A stretch of DNA of 64,000 nucleotides from Alteromonas lipotrueae (GTDB lineage Bacteria > Pseudomonadota > Gammaproteobacteria > Enterobacterales > Alteromonadaceae): contig NZ_JAESDI010000008.1 in assembly GCF_019249215.1 (NCBI RefSeq), forward strand, positions 237,245 through 301,244. Reading direction: 5' to 3'. Positions 1 to 9,701 of this stretch are shown here, piece after piece. Under the pieces are notes generated by a model. The model made no database searches and had not been told where the DNA came from. It worked only from the letters and a program-made list of their open reading frames with translations. Made by a program: the position numbers and the translations under genes. Every line of letters starts with the position of its first letter. The first letter of the stretch is position 1.

Positions 1-2
1 AC

Positions 3-473
3 AACCGCCGAAGTGGGTTAAGAATTGGCGAGCGTATGATTACTCAAGCAAAGCGTTCAAGAGAAACCTTTACGGTAATCGCTTTAGATATTGATCATTT
101 CAAAGTGGTAAACGACACCTACGGGCACGACGCTGGCGATGTGCTTCTTAATGCTGTGGTCAACACCTGTAAACACACCTTAAGAAAACATGACGTAATG
201 GTTCGTATGGGCGGTGAAGAGTTTTTATTAATGTTGCCAAGCACTGAGCTGACAGACGCAACAGAAATAGCCCAGAGGGTATTGGTTAATATTGAGCGCA
301 TGGTGGTTAATTATGGACAAAAGCAGCTACAAGCAACGGTTAGCCTAGGTATAGCGTGCACTAATAACTCATCACAAGGCTTCAAAACCTTGCTGAAAAA
401 AGCTGATGAGGCGCTTTACAGAGCCAAAAATGCGGGTAGGAATCAATACAAAGTGGATGAAAGTTACCAGTAA
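3..473 (+). CDS. Diguanylate cyclase (GGDEF domain), 5'-truncated by window edge
   Basis: Only the C-terminal GGDEF domain is visible. The frame is open to the window edge, and the first residues (NRRSGLRIGERM) match the usual N-R-R stretch at the start of a GGDEF domain, so the gene begins upstream and the ATG at 36 is internal. The active-site loop RMGGEEF is intact, as are the Mg-binding DIDHFKVVND stretch and the C-terminal KADEALYRAKNAGRN segment. It should therefore make cyclic di-GMP from two GTP. Sensory or membrane parts lie outside the window. It converges on greA across a shared hairpin terminator. Confidence 0.9.
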   Translation, partial: NRRSGLRIGERMITQAKRSRETFTVIALDIDHFKVVNDTYGHDAGDVLLNAVVNTCKHTLRKHDVMVRMGGEEFLLMLPSTELTDATEIAQRVLVNIERMVVNYGQKQLQATVSLGIACTNNSSQGFKTLLKKADEALYRAKNAGRNQYKVDESYQ

Positions 474-496
474 GTCAGTATATTTCATTGCTTACA

Positions 497-526
497 AAAA
501 AACGCCGAGCAGGGCTCGGCGGTTTT
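497..526. terminator. Bidirectional intrinsic terminator between the GGDEF gene and greA
   Basis: Stem CGCCGAGC (503-510) pairs with GCTCGGCG (514-521) around a 3-nt loop. It is flanked by A-runs on the left and T-runs on the right, so it can stop transcription in both directions between convergent genes. Confidence 0.85.
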
Positions 527-551
527 ATCTTCAATAACACTTTCGTCTCTT

Positions 552-1028
552 TTAGATATATTGAACTTCAATAATCTCTACTTCAACACTGCCAGCTGGC
601 GTTTGAATAGTCACCATATCATCAAGCTCTTTACCGATAAGGCCGCGAGCAATAGGTGAATTTACCGAAATACGGTTTTTCTTAATATCCGCTTCGTCGT
701 CGCCCACTATCCGATATGTGGTTTCTTCGTCGGTATCGACATTCAAAATGGTAACGGTAGTGCCGAAAATAACCTTACCTTTGTTTTCCATTTTAGTGAC
801 ATCGATAATTTGTGCGTTCGACAATTTACCTTCAATATCTTGAATACGGCCTTCGCAGAAACTTTGTTGTTCACGGGCGGCGTGATATTCAGCATTTTCT
901 TTTAAGTCGCCGTGCTCGCGAGCTTCAGCAATAGACTGAATAATACGCGGGCGAGTTTTTGTTTTAAGTTCGTTTAGTTCGTCGCGCAGAAGCTGTGCGC
1001 CGTGCGCGGTCATTGGATACTGACTCAT
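552..1028 (-). CDS. greA: Transcription elongation factor GreA
   Basis: This 158-residue protein has the full GreA length. The N-terminal coiled-coil contains the acidic tip region ([22 protein letters not shown]) that enters the RNA polymerase secondary channel and stimulates cleavage of backtracked RNA. The C-terminal FKBP-like domain has [14 protein letters not shown]. Near identity to the E. coli protein over long stretches makes the call firm. It lies downstream of carAB on the same strand, but a strong hairpin terminator (1065-1093) separates them, so it probably has its own promoter. Confidence 0.97.
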   Translation of the reverse strand: MSQYPMTAHGAQLLRDELNELKTKTRPRIIQSIAEAREHGDLKENAEYHAAREQQSFCEGRIQDIEGKLSNAQIIDVTKMENKGKVIFGTTVTILNVDTDEETTYRIVGDDEADIKKNRISVNSPIARGLIGKELDDMVTIQTPAGSVEVEIIEVQYI

Positions 1029-1064
1029 GAATACAGTCTCGACTGGATAGTTGATTTTAAACAG

Positions 1065-1093
1065 AAAAAAGTGCGCCTTTTCGGCGCACTTTT
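1065..1093 (-). terminator. Intrinsic terminator downstream of carB
   Basis: AGTGCGCC (1070-1077) pairs with GGCGCACT (1083-1090). On the minus strand the stem is followed by a run of six T. It sits between the carB stop and greA and should end carAB transcripts. Confidence 0.85.
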
Positions 1094-1155
1094 GATTGGT
1101 TCACATAAGTGTCATATACACAGGATACCGCGTATCCCATGTAATGTCATCAGTG

Positions 1156-4100
1156 TTAGAGTCTTGCGTGAAGCTCTTGTACAGAAGCCACCTTGTCACG
1201 ATCGTCTGCTGACTTCGCACGAATAGTGGCAAAAGCAGCATTCATTGTGGTGGTGTAAGTCACCTTATTCAGCAACGCTTCTCGGCGAATATAAACCGAG
1301 TCGGTAATCGCTTGGCGACCTTCCGTTGTATTGATGATATAGGCGTACTCACCGTTTTTGATAGAGTCCACAATGTTAGGGCGGCCTTCAGACAGCTTAT
1401 TCACAACAGAGCAGGCAATGCCGGCATCATAAAGTGTGGTCGCTGTGCCTCGCGTCGCTTCAATGCTAAATCCAGCGCTGTTCAATGCTTTGGCTAATTC
1501 GATAATTTTATTCTTATCGTTATTACGCACAGAGATTAACGCTTTACCTGATCTAGGTAATGGCGCCCCTGCACCTAAGTTAGCTTTAGCATACGCTTCT
1601 TCAAACGTGTCACCTACACCCATTACTTCGCCAGTAGAGCGCATTTCTGGGCCTAATAGTGGATCAACACCTTGGAATTTAGCAAACGGTAATACCACTT
1701 CTTTCACAGAGTAAAACGGAGGAATAATCTCTGTCGTAACACCCTGCTCTGCCAAGCTAACACCCGCCATCGCACGCGCGGCAACTTTAGCAAGTGGAAC
1801 ACCTGTGGCTTTCGATACAAATGGTACTGTACGTGCTGCACGCGGGTTAACCTCAATTAAATACACTTCGCCATCTTTTACCGCAAATTGTGTATTCATT
1901 AGGCCAACAACACCAAGTTCAAGCGCCATGGCTTTCACTTGTTCGCGCATAACATCTTGAATCTCTTTACTTAAAGAGTGAGGTGGCAATGAACAGGCTG
2001 AGTCACCAGAGTGAACACCGGCTTGCTCAATATGCTCCATGATTCCGCCAATAACGACTTCTTTACCGTCGCAGATTGCATCGATATCGACTTCGATGGC
2101 GTCATCTAAGAAGCGGTCTAGCAGTACAGGAGAATCATTAGAAACCTTCACCGCTTCCGTTAGGTAGCGTTTTAAGTCTTTAAGGTCGTAAACAATTTCC
2201 ATTGCGCGGCCACCTAGTACGTACGAAGGACGTACTACAAGCGGAAAGCCAATACCATCAGCCATGGCAAGGGCTTGCTCAATGTTAGTCACGGTCGCAT
2301 TCGCTGGCTGTTTAAGGCCTAGCTTATTCACCATTTGCTGGAAGCGTTCACGATCTTCTGCTCTATCGATAGCTTCAGGCGACGTACCAATAATGGGGAC
2401 ACCCGCAGCTTCAAGGGCACGTGCTAATTTAAGCGGCGTTTGGCCACCGTATTGCACTATGACGCCTTTTGGCTTTTCTTTAGCCACGATCTCAAGTACG
2501 TCTTCTAGCGTTACCGGTTCGAAGTACAAGCGGTCAGATGTGTCATAGTCGGTAGAAACCGTTTCAGGGTTACAGTTAACCATAATGGTTTCGTAACCGT
2601 CTTCACGCATTGAAAGCGCCGCGTGAACACAACAATAATCAAACTCGATACCCTGACCAATACGGTTTGGACCACCGCCTAACACCATAATCTTATCGTT
2701 GTCAGTGGGGTCAGCTTCACACTCTTCATCGTAGGTTGAATACATGTAAGCCGTGCTGGTAGAAAACTCTGCCGCACAGGTATCAACACGCTTATAAACT
2801 GGCGTTACACCAAAGCCACGACGGGTTTCACGAATGTCACCTTCCGCTACTTTCGTTAGCTCGGCTAAGCGAGAATCAGAGAAACCTTTGCGCTTAAGCT
2901 TACGCATAAGGTCTTCATCAATGCCGTGCAATCCGCACTCAGCAACCTGAGCTTCAAGCTGAATAAGCTCTTCAAGTTGAACTAGGTACCAACGGTCTAC
3001 ATTGGTGAGCGTAAATACTTCATCAACGGTCATGCCCATGCGGAACGCATCGCCAATGTACCAAATACGCTCAGCACCAGGCTCACGTAGTTCGTAAATC
3101 ACTTTGTTGCGCGCTTCTGGGTCTTCTAAATCGACCATTGAGTTCAAGCCATTCGCGCCAACTTCAAGGCCACGAAGTGCTTTTTGTAATGACTCTTGTT
3201 GGTTACGACCAATCGCCATCACTTCGCCCACTGATTTCATTTGCGTGGTTAAGCGATCGTTCGCACCAGCAAATTTTTCAAAGTTAAAGCGAGGAATTTT
3301 TGTGACTACGTAATCGATTGAAGGCTCAAACGATGCTGGTGTTAAGCCTCCAGTAATATCGTTAGCAAGCTCATCAAGGGTGTAACCAATGGCTAACTTG
3401 GCGGCCACTTTAGCAATTGGGAAACCTGTGGCTTTTGATGCTAATGCAGATGAACGCGATACGCGCGGGTTCATCTCGATAATCACCATACGGCCTGTAT
3501 TAGGATCTACACCGAACTGTACGTTCGAGCCGCCGGTTTCAACACCGATTTCACGTAATACTGCCATGGCGGCATTACGCATTAGCTGGAATTCTTTGTC
3601 AGTAAGGGTTTGCGCTGGCGCTACTGTGATTGAATCACCAGTATGTACACCCATGGCGTCGAAGTTTTCAATCGTACACACGATGATGCAGTTATCTGCA
3701 CGGTCGCGCACTACTTCCATCTCGTATTCCTTCCAACCGATTAACGACTCATCAATGAGTAGTTCTTTGGTAGGCGAAAGGTCGAGACCACGGCCACAAA
3801 TTTCGTTAAATTCGTCAATATTGTATGCAATACCGCCGCCGCTTCCACCCATGGTGAATGACGGACGAATGATACAAGGAAAGCCAATGCGCGTTAATAC
3901 ATCGTGGGCTTGATCCATGCTTTGTGCAATTTCAGCACGTGGGCATTCAAGACCAATGTTCTTCATTGCCTTGTCGAAGCGCTCACGGTTTTCGGCTTTA
4001 TCGATAGCATCAGCCGTTGCACCGATAAGTTCAACATTGAACTCTTTCAATACACCGTGATGATCTAAGTCAAGCGCGCAGTTAAGTGCGGTTTGTCCGC

Positions 4101-4371
4101 CCATTGTTGGGAGAATAGCGTCCGGACGCTCTTTTTCGATAATTTTGCGTACCACTTCCCAATGAATTGGCTCGATGTATGTTGCATCGGCCATTTCAGG
4201 ATCGGTCATGATAGTAGCGGGGTTCGAGTTAACCAGAATAACGCGATAACCTTCTTCGCGTAGCGCTTTACATGCTTGAGCGCCTGAATAGTCAAACTCG
4301 CAGGCCTGGCCAATAACAATAGGGCCAGCACCTATGATGAGAATACTTTTTATGTCGGTACGTTTTGGCAT
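1156..4371 (-). CDS. carB: Carbamoyl-phosphate synthase large subunit
   Basis: At 1071 residues this is the full CarB length. It consumes two ATP plus bicarbonate and CarA-supplied ammonia to make carbamoyl phosphate for pyrimidine and arginine synthesis. The two homologous ATP-grasp halves are visible: the first starts at [22 protein letters not shown] and the second at [22 protein letters not shown] near residue 560. Each carries its glycine-rich loop ([22 protein letters not shown]). The C-terminal MGS-like allosteric domain covers roughly the last 140 residues. It lies 13 nt downstream of carA in one operon. Confidence 0.98.
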   Translation of the reverse strand: MPKRTDIKSILIIGAGPIVIGQACEFDYSGAQACKALREEGYRVILVNSNPATIMTDPEMADATYIEPIHWEVVRKIIEKERPDAILPTMGGQTALNCALDLDHHGVLKEFNVELIGATADAIDKAENRERFDKAMKNIGLECPRAEIAQSMDQAHDVLTRIGFPCIIRPSFTMGGSGGGIAYNIDEFNEICGRGLDLSPTKELLIDESLIGWKEYEMEVVRDRADNCIIVCTIENFDAMGVHTGDSITVAPAQTLTDKEFQLMRNAAMAVLREIGVETGGSNVQFGVDPNTGRMVIIEMNPRVSRSSALASKATGFPIAKVAAKLAIGYTLDELANDITGGLTPASFEPSIDYVVTKIPRFNFEKFAGANDRLTTQMKSVGEVMAIGRNQQESLQKALRGLEVGANGLNSMVDLEDPEARNKVIYELREPGAERIWYIGDAFRMGMTVDEVFTLTNVDRWYLVQLEELIQLEAQVAECGLHGIDEDLMRKLKRKGFSDSRLAELTKVAEGDIRETRRGFGVTPVYKRVDTCAAEFSTSTAYMYSTYDEECEADPTDNDKIMVLGGGPNRIGQGIEFDYCCVHAALSMREDGYETIMVNCNPETVSTDYDTSDRLYFEPVTLEDVLEIVAKEKPKGVIVQYGGQTPLKLARALEAAGVPIIGTSPEAIDRAEDRERFQQMVNKLGLKQPANATVTNIEQALAMADGIGFPLVVRPSYVLGGRAMEIVYDLKDLKRYLTEAVKVSNDSPVLLDRFLDDAIEVDIDAICDGKEVVIGGIMEHIEQAGVHSGDSACSLPPHSLSKEIQDVMREQVKAMALELGVVGLMNTQFAVKDGEVYLIEVNPRAARTVPFVSKATGVPLAKVAARAMAGVSLAEQGVTTEIIPPFYSVKEVVLPFAKFQGVDPLLGPEMRSTGEVMGVGDTFEEAYAKANLGAGAPLPRSGKALISVRNNDKNKIIELAKALNSAGFSIEATRGTATTLYDAGIACSVVNKLSEGRPNIVDSIKNGEYAYIINTTEGRQAITDSVYIRREALLNKVTYTTTMNAAFATIRAKSADDRDKVASVQELHARL

Positions 4372-4384
4372 AGCGGGCTCGTTC

Positions 4385-5515
4385 CTACTGCTTGTGTTGT
4401 TCGATTAATTCAATGAAGTGGTCGAATAGCGGCGCAGCTTCGTGCGGTCCTGGGCTTGCTTCTGGGTGCCCTTGGAAACTAAACGCTGGCTTATCGGTAC
4501 GATGAATACCTTGTAACGACTTATCGAACAACGAAACATGCGTTACTTCTAAATTAGAAGGTAGGCTTGATTCATCTACAGCGAAGCCATGGTTTTGACT
4601 GGTGATCATAACCACATTGCGTTTTAAGTCTTTCACTGGATGGTTAGCACCATGGTGACCAAACTTCATTTTCACCGTAGTAGCACCACTGGCTAGCGCA
4701 AGTAGTTGATGACCTAAACAGATACCAAACACTGGCAAACCTGTTTCAACGATAGTTTTAATCGCTGTAATGGCATAATCGCACGGCTCAGGATCACCAG
4801 GGCCGTTAGATAAGAATACACCATCAGGCTGCATAGCCAACACTTCTTCAGCAGGTGTTTGCGCTGGTACCAAGGTAACGCGACAACCACGGTCTGCAAG
4901 CAAACGTAAAATGTTGCTCTTAACCCCGTAATCGTAAGCGACTACATGATATTTACTATCGGCTGGAGTGATATACCCTTCGCCCAATTTCCAGCTGCCT
5001 TCAGTCCAGTTTTTTGGCTCAGTAATGCTTACTACTTTTGCCAAATCCATGCCTTTCAAGCCAGGATAATCTTTTGCTTGTGCTAACGCGCTCGCTTCAT
5101 CTAACTCATCAGTACAAACGATGCAGCCGTTTTGCGCGCCTTTATCACGTAAAATACGTGTTAAACGACGGGTGTCGATATCGGCTATACCTACAACGCC
5201 TTTGGCTTTGAGGTATTCAGATAACGTTTGTTGTTGACGGAAATTACTAGCAACCAATGGTAAGTCACGAATGATAAGACCTTTAGACCAGATTTTATCT
5301 GCTTCAACGTCTTCTTCGTTAATACCGGTATTGCCAATATGTGGATAAGTAAGGGTAATGATTTGTTCAGCGTAGGATGGGTCAGTGATGATTTCTTGAT
5401 AGCCTGTCATTGAAGTATTAAAAACCACTTCACCAACGGCAGTACCTTGCGCACCTATCGCCGTTCCTTTAAAGACAGAACCATCCTCTAACACCAAAAG
5501 GGCAGAATTAGCCAA
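4385..5515 (-). CDS. carA: Carbamoyl-phosphate synthase small subunit (glutaminase)
   Basis: This 376-residue subunit hydrolyses glutamine and channels ammonia to CarB. The class I amidotransferase domain has the nucleophile motif GICLGHQ and the His/Glu pair in [11 protein letters not shown]; the N-terminal half is the CPSase small-chain domain. The start is a TTG codon at 5515, preceded by GGAGG at a 5-nt spacing, and no in-frame ATG fits the family N-terminus. A UUG start is known for carA of E. coli and P. aeruginosa, so this is probably a conserved feature. It is the first gene of carAB. Confidence 0.97.
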   Translation of the reverse strand: MANSALLVLEDGSVFKGTAIGAQGTAVGEVVFNTSMTGYQEIITDPSYAEQIITLTYPHIGNTGINEEDVEADKIWSKGLIIRDLPLVASNFRQQQTLSEYLKAKGVVGIADIDTRRLTRILRDKGAQNGCIVCTDELDEASALAQAKDYPGLKGMDLAKVVSITEPKNWTEGSWKLGEGYITPADSKYHVVAYDYGVKSNILRLLADRGCRVTLVPAQTPAEEVLAMQPDGVFLSNGPGDPEPCDYAITAIKTIVETGLPVFGICLGHQLLALASGATTVKMKFGHHGANHPVKDLKRNVVMITSQNHGFAVDESSLPSNLEVTHVSLFDKSLQGIHRTDKPAFSFQGHPEASPGPHEAAPLFDHFIELIEQHKQ

Positions 5516-5545
5516 GTCAACCTCCAGATTAAGGATAACTATGTG

Positions 5546-5568
5546 TTTGAACAGAATTTCTGTCCAAA
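5546..5568 (-). promoter_or_regulatory. 23-bp near-perfect palindrome upstream of carA
   Basis: Outer arms TTTG/CAAA and inner arms ACAGAA/TTCTGT are symmetric about position 5557, with one mismatched pair (5550/5564). It lies about 30-50 nt before the carA TTG start. It could be a repressor site, or as RNA a 9-bp hairpin including one G-U pair. It does not match the ArgR box that I know. The rest of the 342-nt gap (5516-5857) shows the RBS and AT-rich sequence but nothing else I can name. Confidence 0.4.
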
Positions 5569-5857
5569 CCCCACAAAAAATGAGAGTACTGATTTAACAG
5601 CGCTCATTTTACGATCTTTGCAGCTAATAAAACCGTGCTCTACAGCCAGTTTTATAGCTTTAGAATACGAAATTCGGGCAAATTCCGGCGAGTATACATG
5701 ACTGACTAAAAATGTCTAATTTAAATATCAAAAATCATTAAAATCACCACTTAAACTCATTTACCTTGTATAACCGCCAAAACCACCACTTATTAGCCTG
5801 AAATAATTTCACTTAAGCTGCTGTTAAAATTAAAAACACCGCTATAGCATGTGGCTT

Positions 5858-6658
5858 TTATTTTAAATCTAAAACATCAACCATAGAATATAACCCTGCT
5901 GGCTTATCATGCAGCCACTGGGCAGCGTGCACAGCCCCTTTTGCAAATGTCAGTCGGCTAGATGCCTTATGGGTTATTTCTAATCGCTCACCAATATCAG
6001 CGAACAAAGCGGTATGCTCACCTACAATATCGCCTGCGCGAACGGTAGCAAACCCAATAGTGCCTTGGTCGCGCTCAGGTTCTTTTCCTTCACGGCCGTA
6101 TACTGCACATGTCTTTAAGTCACGACCCAGTTCATCGGCAATAGCTTCACCAATGGCCATGGCGGTGCCGGAAGGTGCATCTTGTTTAAACCTGTGGTGG
6201 GCTTCCATAATTTCTATATCAGCCGTGTTACCTAACGCCTTCGCAGCTTGTCGAACCAATGACAACATCAGGTTAACGCCCACGCTGTAGTTAGCCGCAA
6301 ATACAATAGGAATGGTTTTCGCCGCTTCATCTAGCGCAGCCAATTGGCTTTCACTTAGCCCAGTAGTACCAATGACCACTGGCATTTTGTTGGCCACACA
6401 CCATGCAATATTATTTTCAAACACCACTGGCAATGTAAAATCAATCATTACATCGGCGTGTGATTGGGTTAAAGCAGACATGCCTAAGCAATCAATTGGC
6501 TTTTTGCCAATGCCTGCCAGTTCGCCTACATTCATGCCAACCCAAGGAGAGTCATCGCGCACCGTAGCAACGCTCAATTCTGCATTCTCGTTTTGATCTA
6601 GTGCTTCAATAAGCACCCGACCCATGCGCCCATTGGCGCCAAATAAACCTACTTTCAT
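5858..6658 (-). CDS. dapB: 4-hydroxy-tetrahydrodipicolinate reductase
   Basis: This 266-residue enzyme catalyses the NAD(P)H-dependent step in the diaminopimelate/lysine pathway that follows DapA. The Rossmann motif GANGRMGR is at residues 8-15. The catalytic and substrate-binding segment HHRFKQDAPSGTA carries the conserved His-His and Lys. The reductase C-terminal dimerisation domain is complete. In related genera dapB sits next to carAB, as here. The gap to carA is 342 nt, so co-transcription is unlikely. Confidence 0.97.
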   Translation of the reverse strand: MKVGLFGANGRMGRVLIEALDQNENAELSVATVRDDSPWVGMNVGELAGIGKKPIDCLGMSALTQSHADVMIDFTLPVVFENNIAWCVANKMPVVIGTTGLSESQLAALDEAAKTIPIVFAANYSVGVNLMLSLVRQAAKALGNTADIEIMEAHHRFKQDAPSGTAMAIGEAIADELGRDLKTCAVYGREGKEPERDQGTIGFATVRAGDIVGEHTALFADIGERLEITHKASSRLTFAKGAVHAAQWLHDKPAGLYSMVDVLDLK

Positions 6659-6901
6659 TTACGTTATTCTTTTCCTTTAACAGTAAACGCATTTTGCCAA
6701 ATGCAGTTACTATTGCAACGAGATAAGCTTAAATATTACCGATAATTGAAAAATTGCAGCATTAATACAAAAAAGGCGGGCAACCTATCGTTTTTAACGG
6801 TAAAAATAGCTAGCATGATAGCCTGTGGGTTTACCCCAAGACCTAGATGACGTGAAAAATACCGTTTATTGAATTACTTCAAAACACATAGGCAGAATAA
6901 T

Positions 6902-7582
6902 ATGCATAAACAGCTTATATGGGATCTCCCCACTCGGCTTTTCCACTGGCTATTGGTTGCCAGTATTGCAGCACAATATATTACCGCTGAGTGGATGGAT
7001 GATGCGACCCAATGGCATTTCTATATTGGCTACTTCACCTTAGGGCTTTTAGTATTTAGGGTGATTTGGGGAGTCATAGGCCCAACTTATGCCCGCTTTA
7101 GTCAATTTGTGAAAGGCCCTAGTGCGGTAATAGGTTATTTACGTACGCTGTTTGATAAAAACAGCGCCGCTGTGGCAGGCCACAATCCCCTCGGTGGCTG
7201 GTTTGTGGTAGTAATGATTTCACTGTTGTTGGTACAAGCAGTAAGCGGCTTGTTTATGACCGATGATATTTTTCTAGATGGCCCCTATCGCCATCTTGTC
7301 AGCGGTAGCACGGTAGACCTTATGAATACCTTGCACCATCTCGCCTTCGAGATTTTACTGTGGGTAATAGGCTTACATGTTGCCGCTATTGGGTTTTATG
7401 CCGTGTATAAAAAGCAAAAACTTGTGCCCCCTATGTTTCATGGCAAAAAAGAAACTCAAGCTCCCCCTATTCCTTCATCGCGCCTTTTGCTAGCTCTGGC
7501 TATAGCACTAATGACAGCGGCTGCGCTTTACTACGCGATAGAAATTGCGCCGCCCGCACCTGAAGTAGAAGAGTACTTCTAA
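6902..7582 (+). CDS. Cytochrome b561 / b-type cytochrome membrane protein
   Basis: The 226-residue protein begins MHKQLIWDLPTRLFHWLL, the classic opening of Ni/Fe-hydrogenase-type b-cytochromes. It has about five hydrophobic segments, including one at the C-terminus. Candidate haem-ligand histidines fall in LFHWLL, the W-H of TQWHFYIGY, the LHHLAF segment and GLHVAAIGF. I chose the ATG at 6902 (AGGCAG upstream) over an earlier in-frame TTG at 6869. Such proteins pass electrons from quinol to a partner, often a c-type cytochrome; a cytochrome c'-like gene lies about 5 kb away. The true partner is unknown. Confidence 0.85.
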   Translation: MHKQLIWDLPTRLFHWLLVASIAAQYITAEWMDDATQWHFYIGYFTLGLLVFRVIWGVIGPTYARFSQFVKGPSAVIGYLRTLFDKNSAAVAGHNPLGGWFVVVMISLLLVQAVSGLFMTDDIFLDGPYRHLVSGSTVDLMNTLHHLAFEILLWVIGLHVAAIGFYAVYKKQKLVPPMFHGKKETQAPPIPSSRLLLALAIALMTAAALYYAIEIAPPAPEVEEYF

Positions 7583-7609
7583 CTCCTTGTGCAAGAGAAA
7601 AGATAAGGC

Positions 7610-9502
7610 TTAGCGTTCAACTAAGCCTTTGTGTTTCATTAAATCGGCAATCTCTGTCACACTGGCTGGGTCGTCAATGGTAGACGGTATATTGATTGGC
7701 TCATCAGCCGCGATTTGCCTTAACAGTTTACGCAATATTTTCCCTGAACGTGTTTTTGGCAAGCGGCTCACAATAATGGCACGCTTGAAGCTGGCTACCG
7801 GGCCTATCGTATTTCGTACTTTAGCAATGAGCTCTTGCTCAAAGGCCGCTTCTTCTACTTCAACGCCATCTTTAAGTAAGACTAAGCCTACTGGAATCTG
7901 CCCTTTTAGCGCGTCAGCCACTCCAATAACACTGCACTCAGCCACCGCATGGTGTGAAGCCAGTACTTCTTCCATTTCCCCAGTTGATAATCGATGCCCC
8001 GCCACATTGATGACATCGTCGGTTCTGCCCATAATGAACACAAACCCTTCTTCATCTATGTACCCATTATCACCCGTGCTGTAATAACCTTCGAATTCCT
8101 GCAAATACCCTTGGGTGAAACGCTTATGGTCTCGCCAGATAGTCGTTAAACACCCGGGAGGCAACGGCAAAGAAATGGCTATTGCCCCTTTTTTACCTAC
8201 GGAGACTTGCTCCCCACTTGAACCGAGCACTTTTACGTTAAAGCCGGGGGTTGGTACGCTAGATGAACCAGGTTTAGTGCTCAAAGGTTCTATGCCAATG
8301 GGATTAGAACAAATGGGCCATCCGGTTTCGGTTTGCCACCAATGATCAACCACCGGCTTACCGGTTTTTTCCACAGTCCAATGATATGTTGGCGGATCTA
8401 ATCGTTCTCCTGCCATAAAAATAGTACGCAAGCTACTTAGGTCATAACGGCCGATGCAACTAGCTTCAGGGTCTTCTTTTCTAATCGCTCTGAATGCCGT
8501 TGGCGCTGCAAACAGTACACTTATTTTATGCTGCTCTACCATACGCCAGAATGCGCCAGCATCTGGTGTACCTACGGGCTTGCCTTCAAACATGACAGTA
8601 GTAGCCCCCTTTATTAGGGGTCCATAAACAATGTAAGAGTGCCCTACTACCCAGCCCACATCAGATGCTGCCCAAAAAACATCACCTTGATCTATTCCGT
8701 AAATGGCTTGCATAGAATAATTAAGTGCTACCGCATGACCACCATTGTCACGAACAACCCCTTTGGGTTTGCCCGTTGTGCCAGAGGTATACAAAATATA
8801 AAGGGGGTCGGTAGCATCTACGGCTGTGCATTCTACTGGCTCGCTGGCTTGACACAATGCTTGCCAATCGTGGTCAAAATCATCAACAAGAGAAGCGGCA
8901 AGCTGTTTGCGTTGATAAACAACGCAGCCTACCGGTTTGTGGTGAGCAAGGGCAATAGCGTCGTCAACCATGGGTTTGTAAGGCAGTAGTTTTTTACCTT
9001 CTATTCCGCACGACGCCGTAATAATGAGTGCAGGTTCGGCATCATCAATTCTGACCGCTAATTCACTGGCGGCGAAGCCACCAAATACCACCGAGTGAAT
9101 TGCGCCAATTCTTGCAACCGCTAACATTGCTACCGCCGCTTGAGGGATCATAGGCATATACACAATAACGGTATCGCCTTTCGTCACACCAAGGCTAGTG
9201 AGTGCGCCCGCTAACGTAGCCACCTCATTGAGTAGGGTATTGTAGGTCCAGGTTTCTTGCGTGTTGGTAACAGGGGAATCGTAAATTAGTGCCGCGCTCT
9301 CACCGCGGCCAGCGTTTACATGGTGATCTAATGCCAAATAACTAGTATTAAGCTTTCCCCCTTTAAACCACTGAGGATAGCCGTTTGTATCTTCGCTAAT
9401 TGCTGTTTTAGGGGGAGTAAACCAGTCGAGATACTGTGCTTTATCTAGCCAAAATGCTTCTGGGTTATCAATTGACGCCTGATATTCTTGATGATAATTC
9501 AT
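7610..9502 (-). CDS. prpE: Propionate--CoA ligase (PrpE-type acyl-CoA synthetase)
   Basis: This 630-residue AMP-forming acyl-CoA synthetase matches PrpE rather than Acs in length and in detail, for example the shared C-terminal TIDDPAS segment and the N-terminal FW...DW pattern. The P-loop-like YTSGTTGKPKG, the adenylate-binding WWQTETGWP, the hinge region GRTDDVINVAGHR and the acetylatable-lysine motif PKTRSGKILR are all present. It activates propionate, and probably acetate weakly, via the acyl-AMP. No methylcitrate-cycle genes are adjacent. It converges on the b-cytochrome gene (27-nt gap) and is transcribed alone. Confidence 0.88.
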   Translation of the reverse strand: MNYHQEYQASIDNPEAFWLDKAQYLDWFTPPKTAISEDTNGYPQWFKGGKLNTSYLALDHHVNAGRGESAALIYDSPVTNTQETWTYNTLLNEVATLAGALTSLGVTKGDTVIVYMPMIPQAAVAMLAVARIGAIHSVVFGGFAASELAVRIDDAEPALIITASCGIEGKKLLPYKPMVDDAIALAHHKPVGCVVYQRKQLAASLVDDFDHDWQALCQASEPVECTAVDATDPLYILYTSGTTGKPKGVVRDNGGHAVALNYSMQAIYGIDQGDVFWAASDVGWVVGHSYIVYGPLIKGATTVMFEGKPVGTPDAGAFWRMVEQHKISVLFAAPTAFRAIRKEDPEASCIGRYDLSSLRTIFMAGERLDPPTYHWTVEKTGKPVVDHWWQTETGWPICSNPIGIEPLSTKPGSSSVPTPGFNVKVLGSSGEQVSVGKKGAIAISLPLPPGCLTTIWRDHKRFTQGYLQEFEGYYSTGDNGYIDEEGFVFIMGRTDDVINVAGHRLSTGEMEEVLASHHAVAECSVIGVADALKGQIPVGLVLLKDGVEVEEAAFEQELIAKVRNTIGPVASFKRAIIVSRLPKTRSGKILRKLLRQIAADEPINIPSTIDDPASVTEIADLMKHKGLVER

Positions 9503-9515
9503 GACCGTTTCCGCA

Positions 9516-9532
9516 GTAAAGTATTACTTTAC
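9516..9532. promoter_or_regulatory. Palindrome GTAAAG-N5-CTTTAC upstream of prpE
   Basis: Perfect 6-bp arms flank TATTA, centred about 22 nt upstream of the prpE start. The position suits an operator close to or downstream of the promoter. No regulator is identified. The following bases TTTACCCT recur beside palindromes at 24246-24284. Confidence 0.3.
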
Positions 9533-9701
9533 CCTACTTCATAAACATGAATTTATCGTATAAGACTTCAGGCTTACGTTAATTAAGCTACTGTATTCAC
9601 TGAAATTATTTATTAAACCTTTGTGCTATCAGCATCGTCAATTTGGTGTTAGTGAATATAAACACGGGGTTTAATGTGGTTCGCTTTACCCAATAGTCAC
9701 G

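Noticed and set aside
3389..3913. 174-codon ORF opposite carB
   Set aside because: Shadow of the conserved carB coding strand; composition and content give no protein family.
5655..5675. ArgR box upstream of carA
   Set aside because: A GAAT and ATTC pair is present but with 5 nt between instead of 4, and no second box is adjacent.
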